This document shows, piece after piece, positions 10,001-20,221 of a stretch of 64,000 nt of DNA (position 1 is its first letter; each line of letters starts with the position of its first letter). The stretch spans positions 2,728,001 through 2,792,000 of the forward strand of contig NZ_VWWO01000001.1 of assembly GCF_011752935.1 (NCBI RefSeq), written 5' to 3'. The stretch is from Chitinophaga sp. Cy-1792 (GTDB lineage: Bacteria > Bacteroidota > Bacteroidia > Chitinophagales > Chitinophagaceae). Position numbers and translations under genes: made by a program. The notes beneath the pieces are model-generated. The model had not been told where the DNA came from, ran no database searches, and saw only the letters and a list, made by a program, of their open reading frames with translations.

Positions 10001-10163
10001 TGGTGTTGACGTTGTTGCTTTTTATGCGAACGGTTACACCGGGCAGGGCTTCCTTCTCACTGGAAACAACGGTGCCGGTAATTACCCGCTGTGCATACAC
10101 CAGGTGGGGTAGCGACAGTGCTATTAACGACAGGATCGTTAATAACCTGAGTTTTTTTCTCAT
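7077..10163 (-). CDS. SusC/RagA-family TonB-linked outer-membrane protein
   Basis: A 1028-residue TonB-dependent transporter. After the signal peptide (to about residue 25) comes a carboxypeptidase-like regulatory domain (about 28-100, ITGTVVSSEKEALPGVTVRI). Then follow the SusC signature around LNEVVVTALGI, a plug domain (about 115-255, with GGAPGASASIIIRGG and PLFVIDGVPM) and a 22-strand barrel ending in GLNFKF. There is no N-terminal STN domain, so no anti-sigma signalling is expected. It forms an operon with the downstream SusD. Confidence 0.97.
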   Translation of the reverse strand: MRKKLRLLTILSLIALSLPHLVYAQRVITGTVVSSEKEALPGVTVRIKSNNVNTSTDAQGHYSIKANPGQILEFSFIGYKSQTVAIGGVNKIDVILESSETGLNEVVVTALGIKKERKALGYSVQEIKSGELMKNKDPNLINSLNGKIAGVNITNSGGAPGASASIIIRGGTSLGRDNQPLFVIDGVPMNNSTGQGDNSAFDGSVNLSTTNSNRAMDINPEDVESISVLKGPAAAALYGLQAAAGAIVITTKKGAEGKAIISVTPRYTSNSVNKLPKQQSKYKQGSSYTGTFNDQSAFSWGPEFAPGEKVYDNMGDFFQTAHAFDNSFNVSGGTKNSKFFLSASNLKQTGIVPTTSYDRSSVRFNGEQVVGRFTFGANATYAISETQKTLTGSGLWGSGGTGYMESIIMWPRNDNMKNWLNPDGTKHRLIPGISLDDDNDNPYWLINKNPQADQTNRFLGSVYTSVKVTNWLDATYRLGLDNFTTNFRSLTSPGSSVKLAWQNGMLSESNKRYNFVSGNFMLNFHKQISDFDLSLLLGHNTEDYNTRTISTRAENFIMPGLISLNNASNANRYAYDKISRKRLMGMYGEFRAGYRNMLYLGITGRNDWSSTLPLMYRSFFYPSFSGSFVFSELMKDDPILSFGKVRASWARVGKDTDPYVTSTALIGPELTIGGGYRNDLTQGNPSLRPEHTDSYEFGTEMRFLKNRIGFDFTWYNNRSVDQIVSPRVSNATGYILKSVNAGLIENKGIELTVTGTPVRKANLSWDVTLNLSHNTSRVKQLPGAINILYVTDVQVANAKPASFPQGYFMGLSGSKWVTDAAGNLILDAKTGLPTTSTDLTSLIGNREPKLIGGLNNSITYNNFNFSMLWDVRVGGDVYNGTEWLMTYYGLSERTLDRGQSETFTGVALNQTTGKYEPVTKTVVKDEKYYRDYYLKNAPFFVESVNWVRLRSVSLTYAMPAKQLKRIPWLRGASATVSATNLLLFTNYKGMDPETSAAGAGVTGSGSAGFDYAGVPATKGYAVGLNFKF

Positions 10164-10733
10164 GGTAAACGTTTTAGAATTGGTGATAATTGGTTACGGT
10201 TTAGTACTTATCAGCATAGGAGCATTAGTAGCGCTACAATCGTTGTTGCTACAGGTAATTACAGCTATTGATAAATAATTGATTTTCGGTTCCTGCTGCC
10301 AGGAATTACAGATTTAAAGTCAGCTTTTAATACATCTTCCTTATAGATTTTCTATTACTCAAGCAAATAATTAAAACATAAGCAGATCTGGTTGCATAGG
10401 TCATCATGTGTTCAAAACACCATCCCAATAGGGTTGTTCCTTACTTTGGCAATAGGGATTTTATCTGTTCCTTATCACTTCTGGTAGTATTTATGATTTA
10501 CTATGGCTACAAGCAGTTTTTTAGTAACTACTAAGATAGTAGCTTCCTCCATCATTTTCAAGTGCATTAATATTTTTTTTTAGTTTCTGACTCATGAAAC
10601 GTTATTTTTTTAATATAGGCGTGGCAGTGAGGAGTTCTTCCTTGTATACAGGAAATCGAAAATGAAAAATTATAATTAAGCACTTGCCCATTTTCTTTTC
10701 TTGTCCGATAAATGGTAGTTTTAATAAAAATTA
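10164..10733. other. 570-bp intergenic region between susC and a small membrane-protein operon
   Basis: AT-rich, with stops in all frames. The minus-strand half should hold the susC promoter, but I find no clear TAnnTTTG on that strand. No tRNA, riboswitch or convincing hairpin was recognised. Confidence 0.5.
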
Positions 10734-10734
10734 G

Positions 10735-10742
10735 TACATTTG
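10735..10742 (+). promoter_or_regulatory. -7 promoter element for the 10766-11337 operon
   Basis: TACATTTG matches TAnnTTTG and lies 23 bp before the chosen ATG at 10766. This supports that start over the in-frame ATG at 10712. No good -33 TTTG is visible. Confidence 0.5.
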
Positions 10743-10765
10743 TCCTAAAGTATAAAATTACAATT

Positions 10766-10960
10766 ATGGAAACGTCAACAGAGAAGGCCGGAGAAAAGGA
10801 GATACCTTTATTGAAACGCCTGCGTAACAGCGTTTTACCGGTAAAAGAATCAGATCCTGTATGGATGCGTACGCTAAAGAATTCGGGGTTTATCCTGTTT
10901 GCCATCATGTTCGGTAGCGTCAGCTTACTGCTGGTAACAGCCATCGCCTTTGTATTATGA
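10766..10960 (+). CDS. Small single-pass membrane protein, hypothetical
   Basis: A 64-residue protein: a charged cytoplasmic N-terminus (about 1-40) and one C-terminal membrane helix (SGFILFAIMFGSVSLLLVTAIAFVL region). The start was chosen because a promoter element lies just upstream of it. Its stop overlaps the next gene's start as ATGA, so the two are translationally coupled and probably work together. I do not recognise the family. Confidence 0.7.
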   Translation: METSTEKAGEKEIPLLKRLRNSVLPVKESDPVWMRTLKNSGFILFAIMFGSVSLLLVTAIAFVL

Positions 10961-11337
10961 GTTGGAAGAGATGGACAGACCCGTTGTTTCTGGGTTACCT
11001 GCTTTGCTGGGGCATCATTCATTTATGCCGTGCTTTTCACGTGCCCACCGGATGGCTGAATAACCATCTGACAGACTTCATCGCGGTGCCTGTAATGGCG
11101 CATATAAGTGCTGCTTTTATTGCCGGGGTAATCGTCAGGAGAGATGATTATCATTACCCGCTGGGATATCTGTTGTTTATTGCGCTTTATACATCCGTCG
11201 TTTTTGAAGGAATCATGCCGCGGCTATCATCGGTGTATACCGGCGACTGGATGGACGTAGCGGCCTATTTTGCCGGTGCATTGTTTTATTATTTCGTACA
11301 TATACCTATACTCAGAAAGGGCTATCAGCACGATTAA
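10957..11337 (+). CDS. Multi-pass integral membrane protein, hypothetical
   Basis: A 126-residue protein with about four membrane helices (9-25, 45-62, 70-90, 105-118). It overlaps the preceding small membrane gene by 4 bp (ATGA), suggesting a two-subunit membrane complex. I recognise no catalytic motif. I have seen such short Bacteroidota proteins labelled as transporters, but nothing here proves transport. Its stop codon shares TTAA with the stop of the convergent gene. Confidence 0.7.
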   Translation: MSWKRWTDPLFLGYLLCWGIIHLCRAFHVPTGWLNNHLTDFIAVPVMAHISAAFIAGVIVRRDDYHYPLGYLLFIALYTSVVFEGIMPRLSSVYTGDWMDVAAYFAGALFYYFVHIPILRKGYQHD

Positions 11338-12224
11338 TCGTGCACGACCATCTGCCTGAACATCTTATAATCCCCACCATCTTTTTTCCATATATTGATA
11401 CTTTTCCCATCCACATCACCTTCGCTGCTGCCAGCTTTCCAGTGCACATGATAGAATCCGTTGGCGATAACAAAATCGCCCAGGTCTATCAGGGAAGAAA
11501 TACCGATGTTAACATGGTCTTTGGTGACGGTTGGACTTTCATGTTCTACATAATAGTTACTGATAGCCTCCCGGCCGCTGATCAGGTTGCGGTAATAGGG
11601 CATATAGATGGCGTCGGCTGTATAGAGTGCGCCCATGGCGGCACCGTTGGCAGTCATGACGTTACGGGCAAAAATTTCATTCTTTTCGTTGATGCGTTCC
11701 AGTAAGCTGCTTTTAGAAGGGGAGGGAACAGCTTTCTGCAGAATGCTGATAGCTGGTAATACGTTCCTGGCAAGGTCTTTTACTGAGCCCTGGATTTCTG
11801 CGATCAGCACCGGCCGCTGCGGATTGGAAATATCCCAGACGTGCAGGTATTTGGTTTCGTAGAGGTAGGGTTCATTTTTTCCCAGCAGAATAGTGGCTTT
11901 GGCATTACCTATTTCTATCAGGTGATTTTTCAGCACCTGGATATCTATTATTTCATGCTGGCAGTTACTCACTTTGGCGGAATCCATCCATGCCCTGACA
12001 TAGGTTTCAATAGCAGAGCGGCCATAAAGTGTATGGCTGTATTCCGGCATCCGTACGGCTTTGTAGGCATAGTAGCTCATGATCTTCGGGACATCACAGG
12101 TAGCCCATGCATCGTCCATTTGCTGTTCGATGACAGTAAGCTGCTGATGGTAATCCGGTGCGGGTTGGGCGTCGGCAAAACGGGCCAGGGTTAATAAGGT
12201 GGTTAAAAATACGAGGTAACGCAT
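11334..12224 (-). CDS. Secreted SnoaL/NTF2-like protein with two DUF4440-type domains
   Basis: A 296-residue protein with a signal peptide (MRYLVFLTTLLTLARFADAQ). Two NTF2-like cone folds are suggested: the first has IEQQMDDAWATCDVPKIMSY and LYGRSAIETYVRAW, the second NEKNEIFARNVMTANGAAMG and ISGREAISNYYVE. The upstream ATG (12284) would put 20 poorly hydrophobic residues before the signal, so I chose 12224. DUF4440-like pockets bind or turn over small hydrophobic molecules. The role is unknown. Confidence 0.8.
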   Translation of the reverse strand: MRYLVFLTTLLTLARFADAQPAPDYHQQLTVIEQQMDDAWATCDVPKIMSYYAYKAVRMPEYSHTLYGRSAIETYVRAWMDSAKVSNCQHEIIDIQVLKNHLIEIGNAKATILLGKNEPYLYETKYLHVWDISNPQRPVLIAEIQGSVKDLARNVLPAISILQKAVPSPSKSSLLERINEKNEIFARNVMTANGAAMGALYTADAIYMPYYRNLISGREAISNYYVEHESPTVTKDHVNIGISSLIDLGDFVIANGFYHVHWKAGSSEGDVDGKSINIWKKDGGDYKMFRQMVVHD

Positions 12225-12359
12225 AAACCAGTTATTGATATTGTGAATACTGCTGCCAGGGTTATAGGGGAAATGTACTGCCAAAGTAAGGTAAAAATGA
12301 ATGTAGCGAATATGCAGTCAAATGATTTAAGACGCATTTAACTTAATTATCTTAGCCTT

Positions 12360-13289
12360 ATGGAAACCAGAAGGGTAATATTTTTTCTGTTTGACCAGGT
12401 ACACCTGATGGACCTGGCCGGGGCTGTAACCGTGTTTTATGAGTCGGGCTGCTGCGGACAGCCATATGAACTGCGGTACGTGTCCCCGTATCCGCAGGCG
12501 GGCGTGTCCTGCGGACTATCTTTTACCAACCTGGAGCCACTGGAGGCTGTCACCATCACGTCATCGGATATACTTATGCTGGCAGGCATGGACCTGTCTA
12601 AATGGAACCATGCGGATGATATGAAATGGATACCATGGGTACAGGCGGCAGCTGCTACCGGAGCCACCGTTTGTTCCGTATGTACGGCAGCGTTTGCGCT
12701 GGCGGTAGCCGGATTGCTGGACGGGCGGCCCTGTACAACACATTGGGGGTATACTGCTGCGTTACAGGAGCATTTCCCTAAAGCGCAGGTATTGGAAAAC
12801 AGGCTATTCGTGCAGAGTGACAATATCTTTACCAGTGCCGGGATTTCCACCGGTATTGACCTGGCATTGTACCTGGTAGAGCAGGACCATGGCCCTGCTT
12901 TCGCGTACAAGGTAGCGAAGGATATGGTCATCTATATACGCAGAGATGGGGCTGCTACGCAACAGAGCGTGCATCTGCAACACCGGCAGCATATCAATCA
13001 CCAGGTCCATCAGGTGCAGGACTATATTGCCCATCATCTGCCTGAAAAAATAACTATTGATGATCTGGCAGCACTGGTATTTAGTTCTTCCCGTAATCTG
13101 ACCCGCCTGTTTAAAACGGTGACAGGCATTACCATCGGGCAGTATATCAAAGAGCTGCGCCAGGAAAAGGCGTTGCAGCTGCTGAAAGAAGGTCACAAGT
13201 TATCGTGGGTGGCGCAATCCAGTGGTATCAGCAGTCAGGGTGAGCTTCGGTTGCTGGCGAAACAGGCGGGTAGGGGAAGGTTGGCCTGA
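12360..13289 (+). CDS. GlxA-family transcriptional regulator (DJ-1/PfpI domain plus AraC helix-turn-helix)
   Basis: A 309-residue cytoplasmic regulator. The N-terminal DJ-1/PfpI-like domain (about 5-175) has the elbow CSVCTAAFALAVAGLLDG. The C-terminal AraC-type DNA-binding domain starts at about 215, with ITIDDLAALVFSSSRNLTRLF as the first helix-turn-helix. The second helix-turn-helix looks short, ending GELRLLAKQAGRGRLA, perhaps ten residues less than usual. It is followed 66 bp later by a secreted DJ-1 protein with the same type of domain. Confidence 0.88.
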   Translation: METRRVIFFLFDQVHLMDLAGAVTVFYESGCCGQPYELRYVSPYPQAGVSCGLSFTNLEPLEAVTITSSDILMLAGMDLSKWNHADDMKWIPWVQAAAATGATVCSVCTAAFALAVAGLLDGRPCTTHWGYTAALQEHFPKAQVLENRLFVQSDNIFTSAGISTGIDLALYLVEQDHGPAFAYKVAKDMVIYIRRDGAATQQSVHLQHRQHINHQVHQVQDYIAHHLPEKITIDDLAALVFSSSRNLTRLFKTVTGITIGQYIKELRQEKALQLLKEGHKLSWVAQSSGISSQGELRLLAKQAGRGRLA

Positions 13290-13330
13290 TTTGACTGGTG
13301 GTTGTCCTTATTTATAGGTGGTGGCACTCC

Positions 13331-13338
13331 TACCTTTG
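13331..13338 (+). promoter_or_regulatory. -7 promoter element of the secreted DJ-1 gene
   Basis: TACCTTTG fits TAnnTTTG and lies 17 bp before the ATG at 13356. It suggests the DJ-1 gene has its own promoter after the GlxA regulator. Confidence 0.5.
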
Positions 13339-13355
13339 GGACACAATAGTTCTAT

Positions 13356-14123
13356 ATGAAACGATTACTCTTTTTTTTGTTATGTTTTCCTTTGTGGGCG
13401 CTGGCGCAGCAAAAGGGCCCTGTTTATGTTTGTCCGCCCTGTGGTGCCTGTGATACGCTTACTTTCACAAAACCGGGTGTTTGTCCGCATTGTCATATGA
13501 AGCTGATAGATAAGAAGGCGGAAGAAGCGAAGCCTAAGCGATATAGTATTTGCTTTTACCTTTATGAAGGCACAGAAGTGCTGGATTTCGCAGGGCCGAT
13601 GGAAGTATTTTCCTATGCCGGTTTCGATATTTTTACGGTAGGCAAAACGAAGTCTCCCGTTACCGTACAGCGTATTATGAAAGTGGTTCCTGATTATAGC
13701 ATTGCCGATGCACCGGCGGCAGATTTCTTTGCCATTTTTGGCGGCGATGATGAAGTAGCCGGCAAAGACCCTGAGGTGATTAACTGGATCAAGTCGAGGG
13801 ATGCGCAGACGCAAGGTTATTTTTCGGTATGTACGGGCGCCTTTGTATTGGGACATGCAGGGTTACTTGACGGGCTTACTGTCACTACTTTTCACAATAG
13901 TATCCAGCATCTGCGAAATATGTTGCCTGGTACTAAGGTGCTGGATAATGTAAGATATGTAGATAATGGAAGAGTGATTACCACTGCCGGTATTTCAGCA
14001 GGAATAGACGGCGCATTGCACCTGGTGGCGCGGCTGAGAGGTGAAGAGGTGGCGAAGAAAATTGCTGAACAGATGGAGTATGATAAGTATGTGCCGGAAC
14101 AGGGGTTGATAGTAAAGCATTGA
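13356..14123 (+). CDS. Secreted DJ-1/PfpI-family protein with N-terminal Cys-rich metal-binding module
   Basis: A 255-residue protein. A signal peptide (FFLLCFPLWALAQQ) is followed by a Cys/His module at about 24-52 (YVCPPCGACDTL, then KPGVCPHCHMKL). This resembles the heavy-metal-binding domain found at the N-terminus of some CusB-type efflux proteins. A DJ-1/PfpI domain (about 65-240) follows, with CTGAFVLGHAGLLDG as the nucleophile elbow. It probably acts in the periplasm and lies directly behind a GlxA regulator with a homologous domain. Activity unknown. Confidence 0.82.
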   Translation: MKRLLFFLLCFPLWALAQQKGPVYVCPPCGACDTLTFTKPGVCPHCHMKLIDKKAEEAKPKRYSICFYLYEGTEVLDFAGPMEVFSYAGFDIFTVGKTKSPVTVQRIMKVVPDYSIADAPAADFFAIFGGDDEVAGKDPEVINWIKSRDAQTQGYFSVCTGAFVLGHAGLLDGLTVTTFHNSIQHLRNMLPGTKVLDNVRYVDNGRVITTAGISAGIDGALHLVARLRGEEVAKKIAEQMEYDKYVPEQGLIVKH

Positions 14124-14133
14124 TCGTATTGAT

Positions 14134-14181
14134 AACATAAAAAAAATCTTACTGTTTTTGCAGTAAGATTTTTTTTATGTT
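14134..14181. terminator. Strong symmetric intrinsic terminator
   Basis: A perfect 21-bp inverted repeat (14134-14154 with 14161-14181) around a six-base loop, with A8 on the left arm and T8 on the right. It ends the DJ-1 transcript. Confidence 0.92.
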
Positions 14182-14459
14182 AAAGAAATACATACCTTGA
14201 ATTACATTCTCCCTTTATGATTTCCTATCCGATGTACCTGGCCAGAGAAGGCCATGGTCAAGCAATTGCACGCGCGTTGCATTTGTATATTCTCCTGAAG
14301 ATAACAGGTTGCTATTATCATTTTGTTACACAAACATCGACGTCTCCTCCTAAATTATCTACCTGAATTATTATCTCCTCCGTAACGTTCTGTTACAATT
14401 ATTTTCCACCAATTTTCAGATAGATAAATCCCTCTGCTTCTAAATAATTCCCAATACTT
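14182..14459. other. Intergenic region between a terminator and a lipoprotein gene
   Basis: Mostly AT-rich and without an ORF. A small inverted repeat TGGCC-N6-GGCCA lies near 14240 and a near-palindrome TGCACGCGCGTTGCA near 14268-14282. No promoter consensus is evident. Confidence 0.4.
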
Positions 14460-15176
14460 ATGAAACGCTTTTTGCTGGCTGTAGCGCTGTACCTGGCAGC
14501 CTGCCATGGCACTGCCATGCCTGAAACTTTTACACTCAAACCATTACCAGATAGTTTGAACAGATTGTGGCGTGATATAACTACCGATACACTGGTAGGG
14601 TATACGTCCGGCGCTTATTTGCGGGTATACCGCTGGCAGCATGATCTCGTAGGTATCTATCAGTCAGATACTACGTGTATGCTCCTCCGTAAGAACAGCC
14701 AATGGTGGTTGGTTGATACGCTGCCCTTCCGGTATTTCGGAGGGTGGATAGATACCACGGATCTGAACGGCGACGGCTATACGGATTTGCTGGTATCCGG
14801 CGAGCCGGCCAATGGCAACTATGTAGGCGTACCTGTGCTGAGTGACGCCAATGGATCATTGAAAGTTTACCCACATTGTAAACATCCGAATTTTACTTAT
14901 GTGCCTGAATTGCATGTAGTACGTGCCTATTGGGCTGGTAGCTGGTATTCGACTTTTTTTAAAGAAGAATATGTCTGGAAAGATGATTCACTTATCTTAC
15001 GGGAAGGCGTTAGAATGTTGCCACCGGCGAGTATGGAAGATAATTCCGGTATAGATACACTGGAATATTATCGCATGCAGGGAGACAGGGAGTATGTATA
15101 TAAGCGACTGATCAGTGATAGCAGCTGGCAAGTTTATGATCATGCATTGTGGGAAGGATTTGAATGTAGCCGTTAA
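14460..15176 (+). CDS. Lipoprotein with an FG-GAP/VCBS-like repeat motif, hypothetical
   Basis: A 238-residue protein with a clear lipobox (LAAC, Cys15) just after a short hydrophobic signal. One calcium-binding, FG-GAP-like motif DLNGDGYTDLLVSGEP is at about 101-116, a beta-propeller blade signature. The rest is Trp/Tyr/Asp-rich and not recognised. It is probably exposed at the cell envelope. No operon partner is evident; the pectinesterase starts 86 bp downstream on the same strand. Confidence 0.7.
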   Translation: MKRFLLAVALYLAACHGTAMPETFTLKPLPDSLNRLWRDITTDTLVGYTSGAYLRVYRWQHDLVGIYQSDTTCMLLRKNSQWWLVDTLPFRYFGGWIDTTDLNGDGYTDLLVSGEPANGNYVGVPVLSDANGSLKVYPHCKHPNFTYVPELHVVRAYWAGSWYSTFFKEEYVWKDDSLILREGVRMLPPASMEDNSGIDTLEYYRMQGDREYVYKRLISDSSWQVYDHALWEGFECSR

Positions 15177-15262
15177 CATCTTTCTAAAAACAAACCTGCT
15201 ACGGGCTTCATTTTTATCTTCCTAATCCTTATTTTAGGCAGTTATAAAAAAAATGCCACGTT

Positions 15263-16276
15263 ATGTACCGATTCTTTCTTCGTATTACCATTTTATTATG
15301 CCTGATTAACATTTGTGCTGTTGTTGCCAGTGCCCAAACAGCTAACCCGCATCAGTATAAATATAAATTTACAGTGGCGAAAGATGGCTCCGGCGATTTT
15401 AAATATATCCAGGATGCCATTGATGCTATGCGGGTATATCCGCTGATGCCGATCGTGCTGTATATTAAAAATGGTGTATATAATGAGAAGATAGAATTGC
15501 CGGCAACGAATACGGATGTACGGTTTGTGGGCGAAAGCGTGGACAGCACGATTATTACCTTCAACGACTATAGCGGCCGCGGTAAGCTGACTACTTTTAC
15601 CAGCTTTACCGCTAAAATTTCCGGTAACAGGTTCCTGGCAGAGAATATCACTTTCGTTAATGCCGCAGGGCCGGTAGGGCAGGCGGTGGCCTTGTATGTG
15701 GATGCAGACAGGGCAGTATTCCGCAACTGCCGGTTCCTGGGGCATCAGGATACGATTTTTACCGGCGGAGAACAGTCCAGGCAATTATTTGTAGACTGCT
15801 ACATTGAGGGTACCACCGACTTTATCTTTGGGCCGGCTACAGCGTATTTCCGCAACTGCCGCATTCATTGTAAGGCTAATTCATTTATCACGGCAGCCAG
15901 TACCACCAAAGGAAATGCCTATGGCTATGTGTTTGCCGACTGCAAGGTAACAGCCGATAGCAGCGTAACGGCGGTGAGTCTGGGCAGGCCCTGGCGCGGT
16001 GACGCCAAAACGGTATTTCTCCGTTGTGAGCTGCCGGCTTGTATCAAGGCTGCGGGCTGGGACAACTGGGGTAATCCGCAGAATGAGCAAACCGTTTACT
16101 ATGGCGAGTATAAAAATACCGGGAAGGGGAATCAGCCGGCAAAGCGGGTTTCCTGGAGTCATCAGCTGACAGCCCGGGAAGCAGCGGCCTATACGGAGGC
16201 GCTGGTATTTACAAAATCGGCAGATGGAAAATGGTTTGAAGATATTCAGCAAGAGAATTTTACCTTTGCAAAGTAA
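15263..16276 (+). CDS. Pectinesterase (carbohydrate esterase family 8)
   Basis: A 337-residue secreted enzyme that removes methyl esters from pectin. A signal peptide ends near VVASAQ (25). The beta-helix begins FTVAKDGSGDFKYIQDAIDA. The family's active-site residues are all present: Gln140 (GPVGQAVAL), Gln162 and catalytic Asp163 (GHQDTIF), Asp186 (GTTDFIFG) and Arg242 (LGRPWRG). Length matches bacterial single-domain CE8 enzymes. No pectate lyase or SusC/D lies next to it, so it stands alone here. Confidence 0.95.
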   Translation: MYRFFLRITILLCLINICAVVASAQTANPHQYKYKFTVAKDGSGDFKYIQDAIDAMRVYPLMPIVLYIKNGVYNEKIELPATNTDVRFVGESVDSTIITFNDYSGRGKLTTFTSFTAKISGNRFLAENITFVNAAGPVGQAVALYVDADRAVFRNCRFLGHQDTIFTGGEQSRQLFVDCYIEGTTDFIFGPATAYFRNCRIHCKANSFITAASTTKGNAYGYVFADCKVTADSSVTAVSLGRPWRGDAKTVFLRCELPACIKAAGWDNWGNPQNEQTVYYGEYKNTGKGNQPAKRVSWSHQLTAREAAAYTEALVFTKSADGKWFEDIQQENFTFAK

Positions 16277-16414
16277 ATTGGAATTTGTTGTTCATTACGG
16301 TACGAAATACGGGTGTTATCCTTTCATTTTTAAGTAAGTAATTACAACAAAAATAGCCGGCAGCTGCAGAGAGTCGCAGTGCCGGGATCATCATAAAGTT
16401 TAATTGGGACAGCC

Positions 16415-16960
16415 ATGATTATGCGTCGGAAATTACTCACTGGCGCCGCTTTGGCGGCAGGAGTATTCCTCTATGTAAAAGGACGTAGTGTTTCCATTCC
16501 TAAAGGCGCTACTGCGGTAAGGCCTTTTATACTTAAAAAATACCTGGGTACCTGGTATGAGCTGGCTCATCTGGATTACCGGTTTGAAAGCCACATGAAC
16601 AATGTCAGCAGCACCTATTCACTGAAACCCGGTGGGAAAATAGAAGTAGACAGCAAAGGCTTTGATGAAACCCTGAAGAAATGGAAGATTTTCAACGGCA
16701 AGGCGAAATTCGTGAAAGACAAGGCTGAAGGCCGTTTCATGATATCATTCTTTCCTTTCATGTATGTAGGTCATAACGTGATCGATATCACCGATGCCTA
16801 TGATTATGCACTGATAGCCGGTGATAGCCTGCACTACCTGTGGATCTTCTCCCGCACAACCACTATTCCGGAAAATGTAAAAATGAGATTTCTTACCAAA
16901 GCCAAAGCGCTTGGGTATGATGTGAAAGCATTACGCTGGACGAAGCATGATGCGGCCTAA
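16415..16960 (+). CDS. Bacterial lipocalin (Blc-like)
   Basis: A 181-residue protein with an N-terminal hydrophobic segment, possibly a membrane anchor (LLTGAALAAGVFLYVKG), but no lipobox Cys. The lipocalin signature GTWYELAHLDYRFE (about 48-61) and the closing DYALIAGDSLHYLWIFSRT strands match Blc. Bacterial Blc proteins bind fatty acids or lysophospholipids at the envelope. A second start at the Met of MRRKLL is possible. Its TAA overlaps the stop of the convergent gene. Confidence 0.92.
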   Translation: MIMRRKLLTGAALAAGVFLYVKGRSVSIPKGATAVRPFILKKYLGTWYELAHLDYRFESHMNNVSSTYSLKPGGKIEVDSKGFDETLKKWKIFNGKAKFVKDKAEGRFMISFFPFMYVGHNVIDITDAYDYALIAGDSLHYLWIFSRTTTIPENVKMRFLTKAKALGYDVKALRWTKHDAA

Positions 16961-17508
16961 TGCCTGGTGGCTGCATTTTTACGGTATTTAATGATAACAC
17001 CGTGATCTTTGTCCATTACCCCATATTTCTTTTGCAGTTTGTCTTTATTAATAATGGAGATGCTGATTAGGTTCTTTTTGTTAACCTCTCGTGGAGCATT
17101 CAGGCAGGTCCCTGATTCCAGTTTGCCGTTGACGATATAGACTACGTTCAGCGCTTGCGCCGCTGTTGGAACAACCTTACTGTAGGCAGGTGAAAGTGCG
17201 GAAATATTCTCCCAGGCTTGTTGCCGGGCATAAGGCCTTGTGATCAAAATGACCATCTTGCATGAATCGGGGCCTGTGCCATAAAGGATTTGTGATCCCG
17301 GTTTCTTTTCTATCCTAAACTCACAAAGATCATTAGGTTCTACCTTCATGGCCTCAATGGAGGGATATTTCACCCCATCCATGTAGTATTCCGGGACGTT
17401 GAGCGTATCTGGCTGTGAAGGGAGCGACCGGCCTATAACTGTCTGTTGGGCGTGGCTGTCTAAAAAAAAGAATAAAATGCTGCTCAGTAATAATAGGCAT
17501 CGGTTCAT
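16957..17508 (-). CDS. Secreted free-standing TonB-plug-like domain protein, hypothetical
   Basis: A 183-residue protein with a signal peptide (LLLLSSILFFFLDSHAQ). The C-terminal part reads VVYIVNGKL then SISIINKDKLQKKYG and HGVIIKYRK. This is the layout of the plug core in SusC-type receptors (VVDGV, SIEVLKDA, YG, GVIIITTK), but with no barrel after it. It may be a protein-interaction module. Function unknown. The gene overlaps the lipocalin stop by 4 bp. Confidence 0.65.
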   Translation of the reverse strand: MNRCLLLLSSILFFFLDSHAQQTVIGRSLPSQPDTLNVPEYYMDGVKYPSIEAMKVEPNDLCEFRIEKKPGSQILYGTGPDSCKMVILITRPYARQQAWENISALSPAYSKVVPTAAQALNVVYIVNGKLESGTCLNAPREVNKKNLISISIINKDKLQKKYGVMDKDHGVIIKYRKNAATRH

Positions 17509-17569
17509 CTAAAGGTGATTTCTCTCAATAATAATTAATAAAATAACACAGGCATCTGCATAAAAGAAA

Positions 17570-17594
17570 GGCGGCAGGTATAATACCCGCCGCC
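17570..17594 (-). terminator. Intrinsic terminator of katG
   Basis: GGCGGC (17570-17575) pairs with GCCGCC (17589-17594), with a further GGTAT/ATACC inside after one mismatch. On the minus strand the stem is followed by TTTCTTTTA. It lies 30 bp after the katG stop. Confidence 0.75.
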
Positions 17595-17623
17595 AGACCA
17601 GATTATCTGCTAATAAATCAGAC

Positions 17624-20176
<2,553 letters not shown>

Positions 20177-20208
20177 CATCCGCCGGTATTATATTTTACC
20201 GGCGGATG
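20177..20208 (-). terminator. Hairpin downstream of the arylsulfatase gene
   Basis: A perfect 12-bp GC-rich stem (20177-20188 with 20197-20208) and eight-base loop. On the minus strand it is followed by TTTGTTC. It lies 13 bp after the sulfatase stop. Confidence 0.65.
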
Positions 20209-20221
20209 GAGGTAGATGATA

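Noticed and set aside
5429..10163. Polysaccharide-utilisation locus
   Set aside because: SusC/SusD are present, but no glycoside hydrolase, lyase or dedicated regulator is adjacent, so only the transporter pair is called.
10567..11022. 151-residue minus-strand ORF opposite the small membrane-protein operon
   Set aside because: It runs antisense across a well-supported pair of overlapping plus-strand genes with a promoter; low-complexity translation and no family features.
14134..14181. Inverted-repeat end of a mobile element
   Set aside because: The 21-bp stem has A and T runs and a short loop directly after a gene, which fits a terminator; no second copy or transposase is seen.
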